NCBI GenBank assembly: GCA_028285485.1
Contig: JANQPC010000007.1
Span: 1 to 40,064, forward strand
DNA length: 40,064 bases
From: Paracoccaceae bacterium
GTDB lineage: Bacteria; Pseudomonadota; Alphaproteobacteria; Rhodobacterales; Rhodobacteraceae
Direction: 5' to 3'
The notes under the pieces were generated by a model. It had not been told where the DNA came from. It saw only the letters and a program-made list of their open reading frames with translations, and made no database searches. The translations under genes were made by a program, and so were the position numbers. Positions 10,492 to 18,584 of this stretch are shown here, piece after piece (positions within the stretch are counted from its first letter, which is position 1; every line of letters begins with the position of its first letter).

Positions 10492-11322
10492 ATGCTTGAC
10501 AGCTTTGAAGATCTCGCCTTCCGGCCGGTGAAAAACGCGGACCCCCGCACGCTAAGCCGCGCCCAGATCGATCACTACAATCGCGAGGGCTACATCACTC
10601 CGCTCAATGCCTTCACGGCGCGGGAAACGTCAGACGCCCGCGCGTATTTCGACCGCCTGCTGAAGGCGCGCGAGGGCGATGGCTATGCGTTGAACTGCTA
10701 CCAGGCGCGGGCCGCGGGCATCTGGGATCTTTGCACGCATCCCGGGATCCTCGACTACGTGGAGGATCTGATCGGGCCGAACGTGATCTGCTGGGCCTCG
10801 CATTTCTTCTGCAAGATGCCGGGCGATCCTAAAGCCGTGCCCTGGCATCAGGATGCGGCGTTCTGGAGCCTCGCGCCCGCCCGCACCGTCACTGTCTGGC
10901 TGGCCATCGATGATGCCGATGCCGGAAACGCCGCGATGCAGTTCATCCCGCGCACCCATGACAAGGGTGCGCTGGCCTGGGAAAAGCCCGATGCCGCGGG
11001 CAATGTGCTCGACCGTGAGATTGTGGGGTGGGAGGAGATGGGCGCGCCCGTCGTCAACACCCTGCGCGCAGGCCAGCTTTCGTTACACGCCGATATGCTC
11101 GCCCATGGCTCTGCCGCCAATCTGAGCAGCCGGCGCCGCTGCGGCCTGACAATCCGCTACTGCCCGCCCGAGGTGCGCATCACCGATGAGGTCTGGGCCC
11201 GGGGCATCGAGGCCATCCTGTGCCGGGGTGAAGACCCCAGCGGAACCTGGCGCCATCACCAGCGGCCTGAGGGCGATGACGTGAGCGCCGAAAACAGCCC
11301 GCGGAACCTTGGCGGAAACTGA
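10492..11322 (+). CDS. phytanoyl-CoA dioxygenase (PhyH) family Fe(II)/2-oxoglutarate oxygenase
   Basis: This 276-residue protein has the facial metal triad of PhyH-type 2-oxoglutarate oxygenases: His119 and Asp121 in PWHQDAAFW and the distal His205 in DMLAHGS, followed by Arg residues near 213-216 that can hold the 2-oxoglutarate carboxylate. The family hydroxylates diverse small molecules (phytanoyl-CoA, ectoine, phosphonates), so substrate cannot be named. The ATG at 10492 has GAGGAG immediately upstream and begins MLDSFEDLAF; earlier in-frame ATGs lack a binding site. It opens a same-strand cluster with an ABC transporter, a second PhyH protein and an alpha-mannosidase, which suggests it modifies the imported compound. 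No signal peptide, so cytoplasmic. Confidence 0.88.
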   Translation: MLDSFEDLAFRPVKNADPRTLSRAQIDHYNREGYITPLNAFTARETSDARAYFDRLLKAREGDGYALNCYQARAAGIWDLCTHPGILDYVEDLIGPNVICWASHFFCKMPGDPKAVPWHQDAAFWSLAPARTVTVWLAIDDADAGNAAMQFIPRTHDKGALAWEKPDAAGNVLDREIVGWEEMGAPVVNTLRAGQLSLHADMLAHGSAANLSSRRRCGLTIRYCPPEVRITDEVWARGIEAILCRGEDPSGTWRHHQRPEGDDVSAENSPRNLGGN

Positions 11323-11367
11323 AGCGCGATTTTCGTTGCGCGGGTTCACCGCGCCGGTTAATGATTA

Positions 11368-11381
11368 TGCATAGGTATGCA
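11368..11381. promoter_or_regulatory. palindromic operator candidate TGCATA-GG-TATGCA
   Basis: A perfect 6-bp inverted repeat with a 2-base spacer lies in the AT-rich part of the 113-base gap ahead of the MBL-fold gene, 55 bases before its ATG. A GCCCGG-N7-CCGGGC hairpin (11406-11424) follows in the leader just before the ribosome site. The symmetry suits a dimeric repressor of GntR or LacI type, but no such gene is next to it; the nearby regulator is AraC-like. Confidence 0.45.
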
Positions 11382-11435
11382 AAAAGCGGCTGAAAGCTGC
11401 GACGGGCCCGGAAACCGGCCGGGCAGGGGAGGACT

Positions 11436-12116
11436 ATGAAGATCACGTGGTTCGGCCACGCGGCGTTCAAGCTGACCGATGCGTCGGGGTTCGGTGTGAT
11501 CACCGATCCCTACACGCCGGACGGTGTGGGCTATGCGCCGATCACCGAAAGCGCCGATCTCGTCGTGATCTCATCGGATGATGACAGCGCCCATTGCCGC
11601 GCCGATCTGATCCCCGGCACGCCCGCGGTGTGCAACGCGCTGAGCGTTGCGCAATCGGGCGGCACGGCCACCCATGCGGGGCGGGAGATCCGCGCGATTG
11701 AAGCCGCGGAGTGGGATCACCACCCCGAGCACGAAATCCCCGGCCAGAACGGCATGTACCGGTTTGAGATGGACGGGATGCAGATCGCCCATATGGGCGA
11801 TGTCGGCAACCCGCTGACCGATGACCAGATCGCCTTCTTCGAGGGGGTGGATGTGCTTTTCGCGCTTGCCGGCGGCTACCTCACGATCGAGCTGCCCGAT
11901 CTGATGGAGATGATCCACCGCACGCGGCCGAAACTGGTGATCCCGATGCACTTCCGCACGCTCGCCTACCGGCCCCGCAACACGATGTGGATCGAGGCGT
12001 TTCTGGCCCATTTCCGGGACGAGCAGGTGGATTTCGCCTTTGGCCCCCATGCCGAGGTGGGGCTAGGGCAACTGACTGATAAGACAAGGGTTCTCGTGAT
12101 GGACTACCTACGGTAG
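11436..12116 (+). CDS. metallo-beta-lactamase-fold hydrolase (UPF0173-like), degenerate metal motif
   Basis: The 226-residue protein has the MKITWFGHAAF start typical of UPF0173/UlaG-like metal-dependent hydrolases, a VITDPY strand, an AHMGD motif near residues 117-121 and a VIPMHF motif near 169-174. The usual THGHGDH motif is replaced by SSDDDSAH near residues 46-53: two His become Asp and the motif Asp becomes Ala or Ser, while the last His remains. The metal site is therefore altered or lost. A GGAGG lies a few bases before the ATG. It sits between a PhyH oxygenase and the transporter's binding protein, so it may act on, or merely bind, the same imported compound, for instance as a lactonase-like step. 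Cytoplasmic. Confidence 0.8.
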   Translation: MKITWFGHAAFKLTDASGFGVITDPYTPDGVGYAPITESADLVVISSDDDSAHCRADLIPGTPAVCNALSVAQSGGTATHAGREIRAIEAAEWDHHPEHEIPGQNGMYRFEMDGMQIAHMGDVGNPLTDDQIAFFEGVDVLFALAGGYLTIELPDLMEMIHRTRPKLVIPMHFRTLAYRPRNTMWIEAFLAHFRDEQVDFAFGPHAEVGLGQLTDKTRVLVMDYLR

Positions 12117-12177
12117 CCTGCCCTTGTCTTCAATGAAGGGCCGCGCCAGCGGCCGCAGAATTGGGAGGAAGACGAAC

Positions 12178-13911
12178 ATGCGAACTGGAACACGATTGGC
12201 GCTGGCCTCGGCCCTGGCCCTGGCAACGGCCATGGGCCCCGCCACGGCCCAGGATGTGCCGCGCGAGGATACCGTTATATTCGATATCGACCGGACGATC
12301 CGCGACCCCGGCAACTTCAACTGGTTCACCCCCGGCGTGAAGCGCCTGCACGGCGCGCATCAGGCGATGTGGGAGCCGCTTTTCATTCTCAACTACGAAA
12401 CCGGCGATCTTGAACCCTGGCTCGCCACCGGCGCGGACTCGAACGACGATTTCAGCGAATGGACGATTTCGATCCGCGAGGGTGTTGAATGGTCTGACGG
12501 TGAGGCGTTCAATGCCGATGATGTGGTGTTCTCGGTCGAACTGGCCATGGGCAACGAGGATCTGACATCGCGCGAGGCGGCCACGGTCCGGGCGCAGGTG
12601 GCCTCGGTCACCAAGGTGGATGATCTCACGGTGACTTTCGCGCTGACCGCGCCGAATCCCCGCTTCGTGGTGGAAAACTTCGGCAACCGGATCTTCGGCT
12701 CGTTCCTGGTGATGCCCGAGCATCTCTGGACGGGGCAGGAGGCGGCCTCTTTCGCCTTCAACCCGCCCATCGGCACCGGGCCCTATACCTTCAACTCTGC
12801 CGCCACCAACCGCGCGATCTGGGACCGCAACGATGATTGGTGGGGCGCCAAGACCGGGTTCATGGATCTGCCCGCGCCGCAGCGCCTGATCTGGCTTGAA
12901 TCGGGCGGCGAGGAGAACCGCGCCCAGCTTCTGGCCTCAAACCAGATGGATGCGGGCCAGACGGTTACGCTGGGAACCTTCGAGGCGATGCGGTTCCAGA
13001 ACCCCAACATCATCTCCTGGAAGGCCGATCTGCCCTATGCGTGGTCAGACCCTTGCGCGCGCCAGATCGAGTTCAACACCACGATCGAGCCCTGGGGCAG
13101 CGCCAATATGCGCAAGGCGGTGGAAGCGATCATCGATCGCAACCAGATCGTGAACGTGGCCTATGAGGGCACCACGGAAGCCTCGCGTTCGATGTTCGTG
13201 CAATATGGTGCGATGGCGCCCTTCATCGATGCGGTGGTGGATGCGGGCTACGGCTTCACCCCCGAAGGCGATGTGGCCGCCGGTCAGGCGATGATCGAGG
13301 GCGAAGGCTGGGCCATGGGCTCCGGCGGGTTCTTCGAGAAGGATGGCCAGACGCTTTCGGCCAACATCACGGTGAACTCGGCCTCAACGGAGCTGACCCG
13401 CGCGGTCGATATCATCATCGAGCAGCTGATCCGCGCCGGGATCGATGCGCGCGCGGTGCCGGTTGAGAACTCTGTCTTCTGGGGCACCGCGCTGCCGCTG
13501 GGCGAATATGAGCTGGCCTATACCTGGCTGTCCTGCGGTTCGGTGAACGAACCCTGGGCCACGATGGGGCGCTATACCAACGAGTCGATCGTGCCGATTG
13601 GCGAGCGGGCGCCGGGCTTCAACAACACGGGCCGCTGGGATACCGATGCGACGGCGGCCTATACCGATGCGGTGGCCAAGCTTCAGGGCCTTGCGCCCGG
13701 CGACAGCGCCGCACCCGCGCTCGTGGTGGATGCCTACCAGCACTACTTCGCCGAAGTGCCCTTCATCCCGATCGTTCAGGCCTCGAAGCTTCTGCCCTTC
13801 AACACAACCTATTGGACGGGCTGGCCGACCGAGGAAAACAACTACAACCATCCCGCCCATTGGTGGGGTCACACACACCAGATCATTCACAATCTGGAAA
13901 AGGCCAACTAG
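12178..13911 (+). CDS. ABC transporter substrate-binding protein, peptide/oligosaccharide (SBP_bac_5) type
   Basis: This 577-residue exported binding protein belongs to the Dpp/Opp-type class. It has a Sec signal peptide (Arg near 2 and 6, Leu/Ala core, ATAQ cleavage region at about residue 22), no lipobox Cys, and the family pattern of a short N-terminal beta domain, WSDGEAFNADDVVFSVELA near 100-118 and PIGTGPYTF near 198-206. The ATG at 12178 is set by GGGAGGAAG upstream and by the signal peptide. This class carries peptides but in several bacteria also manno- and other oligosaccharides, which fits the GH38 mannosidase nearby. A strong terminator starts 9 bases after the stop, so it can be expressed above the rest. 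Confidence 0.92.
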   Translation: MRTGTRLALASALALATAMGPATAQDVPREDTVIFDIDRTIRDPGNFNWFTPGVKRLHGAHQAMWEPLFILNYETGDLEPWLATGADSNDDFSEWTISIREGVEWSDGEAFNADDVVFSVELAMGNEDLTSREAATVRAQVASVTKVDDLTVTFALTAPNPRFVVENFGNRIFGSFLVMPEHLWTGQEAASFAFNPPIGTGPYTFNSAATNRAIWDRNDDWWGAKTGFMDLPAPQRLIWLESGGEENRAQLLASNQMDAGQTVTLGTFEAMRFQNPNIISWKADLPYAWSDPCARQIEFNTTIEPWGSANMRKAVEAIIDRNQIVNVAYEGTTEASRSMFVQYGAMAPFIDAVVDAGYGFTPEGDVAAGQAMIEGEGWAMGSGGFFEKDGQTLSANITVNSASTELTRAVDIIIEQLIRAGIDARAVPVENSVFWGTALPLGEYELAYTWLSCGSVNEPWATMGRYTNESIVPIGERAPGFNNTGRWDTDATAAYTDAVAKLQGLAPGDSAAPALVVDAYQHYFAEVPFIPIVQASKLLPFNTTYWTGWPTEENNYNHPAHWWGHTHQIIHNLEKAN

Positions 13912-13919
13912 CGGCTCAC

Positions 13920-13952
13920 GGCCCGGGCAGGCGCACTGCCCGGGCCTTTTTT
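13920..13952 (+). terminator. intrinsic terminator after the binding-protein gene
   Basis: An 11-bp perfect G/C-rich stem (13920-13930 with 13936-13946), a 5-base loop GCGCA and six consecutive T (13947-13952) form a textbook rho-independent terminator. It lies inside the cluster, 9 bases after the binding-protein stop and 23 bases before the second PhyH gene, so it probably lets only part of the transcripts continue. Confidence 0.9.
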
Positions 13953-13974
13953 CTCAATCTCAGGAATAGGACCA

Positions 13975-14736
13975 ATGTCCCTCATAGCGGACCAGTTCGC
14001 CGAACACGGATACTACCACGCAAAGGGCGTGTTCTCAGCGGCAGACATTGCCAGCCTCGAAAGCGATTTCGATCGCATCGTGGCGCAGCTCACCAAATCC
14101 GGTGAACAGATCGATGCAACATGGGGCGGGGCCGAGACCGAACGCCTGGCCCGCAGCTCAGACGTGATCCTGCACACGCATAACGTTCAGAAATATTCGC
14201 GCCGCTGGCTGAACGCGTTTTTGCACGAGCGGTTCCTCGATGTGGTTTCGCAAATCATCGGCGACGATATCATCCTCCATCACTCCAAGCTGTTTCAGAA
14301 GCCTTCGGAGAACGGCTCTCCGTTCCCGATGCATCAGGACTGGCCCTATTTCCCCACGGTGAATGACACCATGATCGCGGGCATCATTCATGTGAGCGAT
14401 GCGACCGACGAGATGGGCTGCCTGCGGGTCTATCCCGGCAGCCACCGTTTGGGCCGCATCGAAGGCGCCGATGGCCGCCAGCAAAACGATGTGCTCGATC
14501 AATACCCCATCGAATCCGCCGAAATCATCGAGGCAGAGGCCGGTGATGTGGTATTCTTCCACTATTTCACGCTGCACGGCTCAATGCCCAACCGTTCGGC
14601 CCAGACGCGGAAAACCGTTCTGTGCCAGATGTATAGCGGGCAGGATCGTGTGGAAGACGGCAATTTTCACCCCGATGAAGGGGTCGTGCTGAAAGGGTGG
14701 AATTACCACTCGACGCGCGAAAAAGCGGCCGCCTGA
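13975..14736 (+). CDS. second phytanoyl-CoA dioxygenase (PhyH) family oxygenase
   Basis: A 253-residue Fe(II)/2-oxoglutarate oxygenase. The facial triad is His120 and Asp122 in PMHQDWPYFP and distal His201 in FTLHGSMPN, with Arg212 in the QTRKT segment as the likely 2-oxoglutarate anchor. The N-terminal ADQFAEHGYYHAKGVFS is the usual PhyH opening. It differs clearly from the first PhyH protein of this cluster (different spacing and C-terminus), so the two are not a recent duplication. The ATG at 13975 is 23 bases after the internal terminator, with AGGAATAGGA upstream. It precedes the permeases by 72 bases. The substrate is unknown; its location inside the transporter operon points to the imported molecule. 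Confidence 0.9.
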   Translation: MSLIADQFAEHGYYHAKGVFSAADIASLESDFDRIVAQLTKSGEQIDATWGGAETERLARSSDVILHTHNVQKYSRRWLNAFLHERFLDVVSQIIGDDIILHHSKLFQKPSENGSPFPMHQDWPYFPTVNDTMIAGIIHVSDATDEMGCLRVYPGSHRLGRIEGADGRQQNDVLDQYPIESAEIIEAEAGDVVFFHYFTLHGSMPNRSAQTRKTVLCQMYSGQDRVEDGNFHPDEGVVLKGWNYHSTREKAAA

Positions 14737-14808
14737 AGCGGCCGATCGGGGCATGCGGGGCGGGTAAGACCCCGCAGCCCATACCAGCGACTAAGGGGAG
14801 GAAGGCCC

Positions 14809-15825
14809 ATGTTCGGCATTCCCAGATCGTATCTGTTCAACCGGTTCGTGACGTTCCTGCTCACGGTCTGGATCGCGGCGACGCTGATCTGGATCATCCC
14901 GCGCCTGAGCCCGGTGGATCCGGCGGAAGTGATGCTGGGGCGCATGGCCTCCGGCGGCGCCTTCGTGGAAGGCTCCGAGCAGATCCTGCAATCCCTGCGC
15001 GAACGGTTCGGGCTGAACGATCCGCTCGTGATCCAGTATTTCAAATACATGTGGGCGGTGGTGACGTTCGATTTCGGCGTCTCGGTTGCCAGCTTCCCCA
15101 CGCCGGTCTGGACGCTGATCGCCCAGGCCCTGCCCTGGACGCTTGGGCTGATGATCCTGTCGCTGATCATCACCTTCATCATCGGCAACGCGCTTGGCGC
15201 CTTCATGGTGTGGGAACGCACGCCCAGGCCCTGGAAGGTGGTGATCCCCTCGCTGATGATCTTCACCTCGATCCCGCCGATCCTCTCGGGCCTTCTGCTG
15301 ATGTATATCTTCAGCGTGAAGCTTCGATGGTTCCCGCTCACAGGCTCATACGGGCTGACCGTCACGCCGGGCTGGAACTGGGATTTCATCGCCTCAGTGC
15401 TCACCCACGGCTTCCTGCCGGCGCTTTCCATCGTGGTTGTCACCTTCGGGTTCTGGACGCTGGGGATGCGCGGGCTGATGATCTCGGTTCAGGGTGAGGA
15501 CTATGTGAACCTTGCCAAGGCCAAGGGGCTCAAGCCGCGCTACATCCTCTATAAATACATGGTGCGCAACGCGATCCTGCCGCAGGTGACGGCCTTCGCG
15601 TTGAAGATCGGGTTGCTGGTTTCGGGCCAGATCCTTGTGGAGCGCATCTTTTCCTATAACGGGATGGGCAAGCTGCTTTACGACGCGATCCTCGATCAGG
15701 ATTTCGCCGTGATACAGGGGGTCAGTTTCATCATCATCTTGATGACGGCGCTGAGCGTGCTGATCGTCGATATGCTCTACCCGCTCATCGATCCCCGAAT
15801 ACGGCATCAGGCGGAGGCAGCGTGA
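14809..15825 (+). CDS. ABC transporter permease, DppB/OppB type
   Basis: This 338-residue inner-membrane permease has an N-terminal helix (FVTFLLTVWIAATLIWIIP), a periplasmic loop containing FGLNDPLVIQYFKYM, and five further membrane segments. The EAA-type cytoplasmic coupling loop is seen near residue 225-250 (VNLAKAKGLKPRYILYKYMVRNAILP), where the fused ATPase docks. A GGGGAGGAAGG site is upstream of the ATG. Its stop overlaps the start of the second permease by a single base (TGATG), which indicates translational coupling. Confidence 0.95.
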   Translation: MFGIPRSYLFNRFVTFLLTVWIAATLIWIIPRLSPVDPAEVMLGRMASGGAFVEGSEQILQSLRERFGLNDPLVIQYFKYMWAVVTFDFGVSVASFPTPVWTLIAQALPWTLGLMILSLIITFIIGNALGAFMVWERTPRPWKVVIPSLMIFTSIPPILSGLLLMYIFSVKLRWFPLTGSYGLTVTPGWNWDFIASVLTHGFLPALSIVVVTFGFWTLGMRGLMISVQGEDYVNLAKAKGLKPRYILYKYMVRNAILPQVTAFALKIGLLVSGQILVERIFSYNGMGKLLYDAILDQDFAVIQGVSFIIILMTALSVLIVDMLYPLIDPRIRHQAEAA

Positions 15826-16751
15826 TGGCAGAGGTATCCGCACAAACCCAGGCGCCCGAAGGCGAGGCGAAGGGCCGCTTCAACCGGTTCGATAACCCGT
15901 GGCTGAACCCGAAACTGCTTTGGGGCATCGGTATCCTGCTTGGCATCGTTCTGCTGGGCCTGATCGGGCGCATGCTCTGGAATACCGAGCTTGTGTTCAC
16001 CGGCTCCACGCCGCTGCGCCTGCCGCCCGTGGGCTTTGAAAACCTGCGCGGGCAGCCGGGCGAAGCCGCCTTCCCACTGGGCACCGATGGCGCCGGGCGC
16101 GACCTGCTTGCCCTTCTCATCATCGGCGCGCCAAACACGCTGATGATCGGCGCGGTGGCCTCGCTCATCGGGATGACAACGGGGATCATCCTGGGCTTCT
16201 CGGCGGGCTTCATCGGCGGGCGCACCGATGATGTGATCCGCATCCTGTCGGATGTGATGATCACGATCCCGCCCTTGCTGATCCTCGTGGTGTTCCAATC
16301 CGTCTATGGCGACGTATCGCTATTGCTGATGGCGTTTCTGATCGCGGGGTTCATGTGGCAATCGCCCACCCGCCTGATCCGCGCGCAGGTGCTCTCCATG
16401 CGCGAGTCGGGCTATGTGAAAATGGCGCAGCTTTCGGGCGCTTCGACGGCGCATATCATGTTCCGCGAGATGTTGCCGAACCTGATCCCCTATCTCTTCG
16501 GCTCCTTCATCGCGAATGTCACCACCGCCATCGTGACCGCCGTGGGGCTGGAGGTGCTGGGCCTCGGGCCGCAGCGGATCCCCACGCTGGGCCGGGTGAT
16601 CTATGATGCGATCAACTCCGGCGCGCTGATCCAGAACCTATGGTGGTGGTGGGGCCTGCCCACGGCGCTTCTGGCAGTGATGTTCATCGCGCTTCTTCTC
16701 ATCAATCTCGGGCTCGACGAAATCTCGAACCCGCGGCTGCGCAAGATCTGA
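15825..16751 (+). CDS. ABC transporter permease, DppC/OppC type
   Basis: A 308-residue permease with an OppC-type N-terminus: a cytoplasmic leader of about 30 residues, one helix (GIGILLGIVLLGLIGRML), a periplasmic stretch ending in FPLGTDGAGRDLLALLI, then five helices. The EAA loop is at about 190-215 (GYVKMAQLSGASTAHIMFREMLPNLIP). The ATG at 15825 shares its A with the preceding TGA; an in-frame GTG one codon earlier is the only alternative. It is the partner of the preceding DppB-type subunit, and together they form the translocation channel. Confidence 0.95.
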   Translation: MAEVSAQTQAPEGEAKGRFNRFDNPWLNPKLLWGIGILLGIVLLGLIGRMLWNTELVFTGSTPLRLPPVGFENLRGQPGEAAFPLGTDGAGRDLLALLIIGAPNTLMIGAVASLIGMTTGIILGFSAGFIGGRTDDVIRILSDVMITIPPLLILVVFQSVYGDVSLLLMAFLIAGFMWQSPTRLIRAQVLSMRESGYVKMAQLSGASTAHIMFREMLPNLIPYLFGSFIANVTTAIVTAVGLEVLGLGPQRIPTLGRVIYDAINSGALIQNLWWWWGLPTALLAVMFIALLLINLGLDEISNPRLRKI

Positions 16752-16763
16752 GGGAGGTCACCC

Positions 16764-18515
16764 ATGCCGGTTCTGCAACTGACCGATATCTGCATTGATT
16801 TCCCGACAACCAAGGGCGTGGTGCACGCCGTCTCCAAGCTCAACCTCACAATCGAGCCCGGGCGGCGCGTGGGCTTCATCGGCGAAAGCGGATCTGGCAA
16901 AACCACCACCGCGCTTTCGGTGATGCGGATGCTCGCGGGTTCCGGCCACGTCTCAAGCGGCACGATCCGGCTTGGCGCGGATGAAACGGATGTTCTGGCG
17001 CTGTCGGACGAAGAGATGCGCAAAACCCGGCTGAAGCGGGTGAGCTACATCCCCCAGGGCGCGATGAATTCGCTGAACCCGATCATGCGGATCGAACACC
17101 AGCTTTGGGATGCGATCATCGCCCATGAGGGCAAGGTTGCCCGCGATGAGCTGAAGCGCCGCTCTGACGAGGCCTTGGAAAGCGTCGGATTGTCGGGGCA
17201 TACGGGTCGGCTTTACCCCCATGAGCTGTCGGGCGGCATGAAGCAGCGGGTCTGCATCGCGCTTGGCGTGATCCTGCGCCCCGAGCTTATCATCGCCGAT
17301 GAGCCCACCTCGGCGCTGGATGTGGTGACCCAGCGCCAGGTGATGCAAACCCTGAAGGATGTGCAATCGGGCATCGGCTCTGCGCTCATCCTCATCGGCC
17401 ACGATATGGGGCTGATGGCGCAATCGGTGGATGAACTTGCGGTTCTGAAGAACGGTGAGCTTGTTGAAATCGGCTCGGTCCGGCAGATCATCGAGGATCC
17501 GCAGCACCCCTATACGCAACAGCTGATCTCTTCGGTGCCGCTGGTGGGGGGCGAGAGCTTTCTCGACGATACGGTGGGCGCCCCGCCCATCAAACGTTCG
17601 GATTCCGGCCACCCGCTGATGGAGTTTCAGGGCGTGCGCAAGGATTACGGCGATGTCACGGCCGTGCATCCGATGAGCTTCAAGCTGGATGGCGAAAAGC
17701 CCAAGATCATCTCGATCGTTGGGCAATCGGGCTCGGGCAAATCCACCATGGGCGGCATCATGCTGGGCTTCACGCCGCCAAGCCAGGGCAAGGTCATGTT
17801 CGAGGGGCAGGATGTGTACCGCATGGGCCCCTCGGCGACGCTGGAGTTTCGCAAGAACGTGCAGGCGGTGTTTCAGGATCCCTACGCCTGTTTCAACCCG
17901 TTCTACCGGGTGAACCACGCGCTGAAGTTCCCCTACAAGCGCTTTGGCCTGGCCGAGAGCGATGCGCAGGTTGAGGCCAAGATGGCGGAGGCCTGCGAAG
18001 CCGTGGGGCTTGACCCCGCGATCGTGCTGCACCGCTTCCCGCATGAGCTTTCCGGCGGCCAGCGCCAGCGGCTGATCGTGGCGCGGGCGCTGATGCTTTC
18101 GCCCAAGCTCTTGATCGCCGATGAGCCGGTTTCGATGGTGGATGCGTCCTTGCGCGCCACGATCCTGAAAAACATCTACGATCTGAAGGATCGCTACGGC
18201 ATTTCGATCCTGTATATCACCCACGATCTGGCGACGGCCTACCACGTGTCAGACTACGTGATCGTGCTGTTCCATGGCCGGGTGGCCGAGGCGGGGCCGC
18301 CGAAACAGGTGATCGGCGATCCCCAGCACCCCTATACCCGGATGCTGATCGATGCGATCCCCTGGCCCGATCTGAAACGGCCCTGGGGGGCCGATCCGGC
18401 GGAAGATGCGCGGCGGATGGAAGAGGTGCGCGGCCATACCGAAACGATCTTCCGGGGCGAGGTGCCGGGCTTTGAGCTTTCCACCGGGGGCGAGATGCGG
18501 ATGGCTGCCGAATAG
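16764..18515 (+). CDS. fused double ABC ATPase (OppD-OppF type)
   Basis: This 583-residue protein carries two complete nucleotide-binding domains in one chain. The first has Walker A GESGSGKTT near residue 40, signature LSGGMKQR near 155 and Walker B LIIADEPTSALD near 177; the second has Walker A GQSGSGKST near 322, signature LSGGQRQR near 430 and LLIADEPVSMVD near 452. A C-terminal Opp-type extension follows each half (PYTQQLISSVP, PYTRMLIDAIP). In other systems OppD and OppF are separate genes. It starts 12 bases after the permease with GGGAGG upstream, and powers this transporter. It is cytoplasmic, at the membrane. Confidence 0.96.
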   Translation: MPVLQLTDICIDFPTTKGVVHAVSKLNLTIEPGRRVGFIGESGSGKTTTALSVMRMLAGSGHVSSGTIRLGADETDVLALSDEEMRKTRLKRVSYIPQGAMNSLNPIMRIEHQLWDAIIAHEGKVARDELKRRSDEALESVGLSGHTGRLYPHELSGGMKQRVCIALGVILRPELIIADEPTSALDVVTQRQVMQTLKDVQSGIGSALILIGHDMGLMAQSVDELAVLKNGELVEIGSVRQIIEDPQHPYTQQLISSVPLVGGESFLDDTVGAPPIKRSDSGHPLMEFQGVRKDYGDVTAVHPMSFKLDGEKPKIISIVGQSGSGKSTMGGIMLGFTPPSQGKVMFEGQDVYRMGPSATLEFRKNVQAVFQDPYACFNPFYRVNHALKFPYKRFGLAESDAQVEAKMAEACEAVGLDPAIVLHRFPHELSGGQRQRLIVARALMLSPKLLIADEPVSMVDASLRATILKNIYDLKDRYGISILYITHDLATAYHVSDYVIVLFHGRVAEAGPPKQVIGDPQHPYTRMLIDAIPWPDLKRPWGADPAEDARRMEEVRGHTETIFRGEVPGFELSTGGEMRMAAE

Positions 18516-18542
18516 TGCCATAGCTGATAGGATGGCGGCCAC

Positions 18543-18565
18543 GGCCCCGGGGCGACCCCGGGGCC
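18543..18565 (+). repeat. strong hairpin between the ATPase and mannosidase genes
   Basis: A perfect 10-bp stem (GGCCCCGGGG / CCCCGGGGCC) with a 3-base loop lies in the 69-base gap. No T-run follows (TTCCC), so it is more likely an RNA-stability or processing element, or a weak terminator, than an efficient terminator. Confidence 0.6.
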
Positions 18566-18584
18566 TTCCCGTGAGACGAGACCC

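Noticed and set aside
14742-14808. Hairpin TGCGGGG-N9-CCCCGCA between the second PhyH gene and the permease
   Set aside because: No T-run follows and the gap is G/C-rich, so such pairing is expected; not called as terminator.
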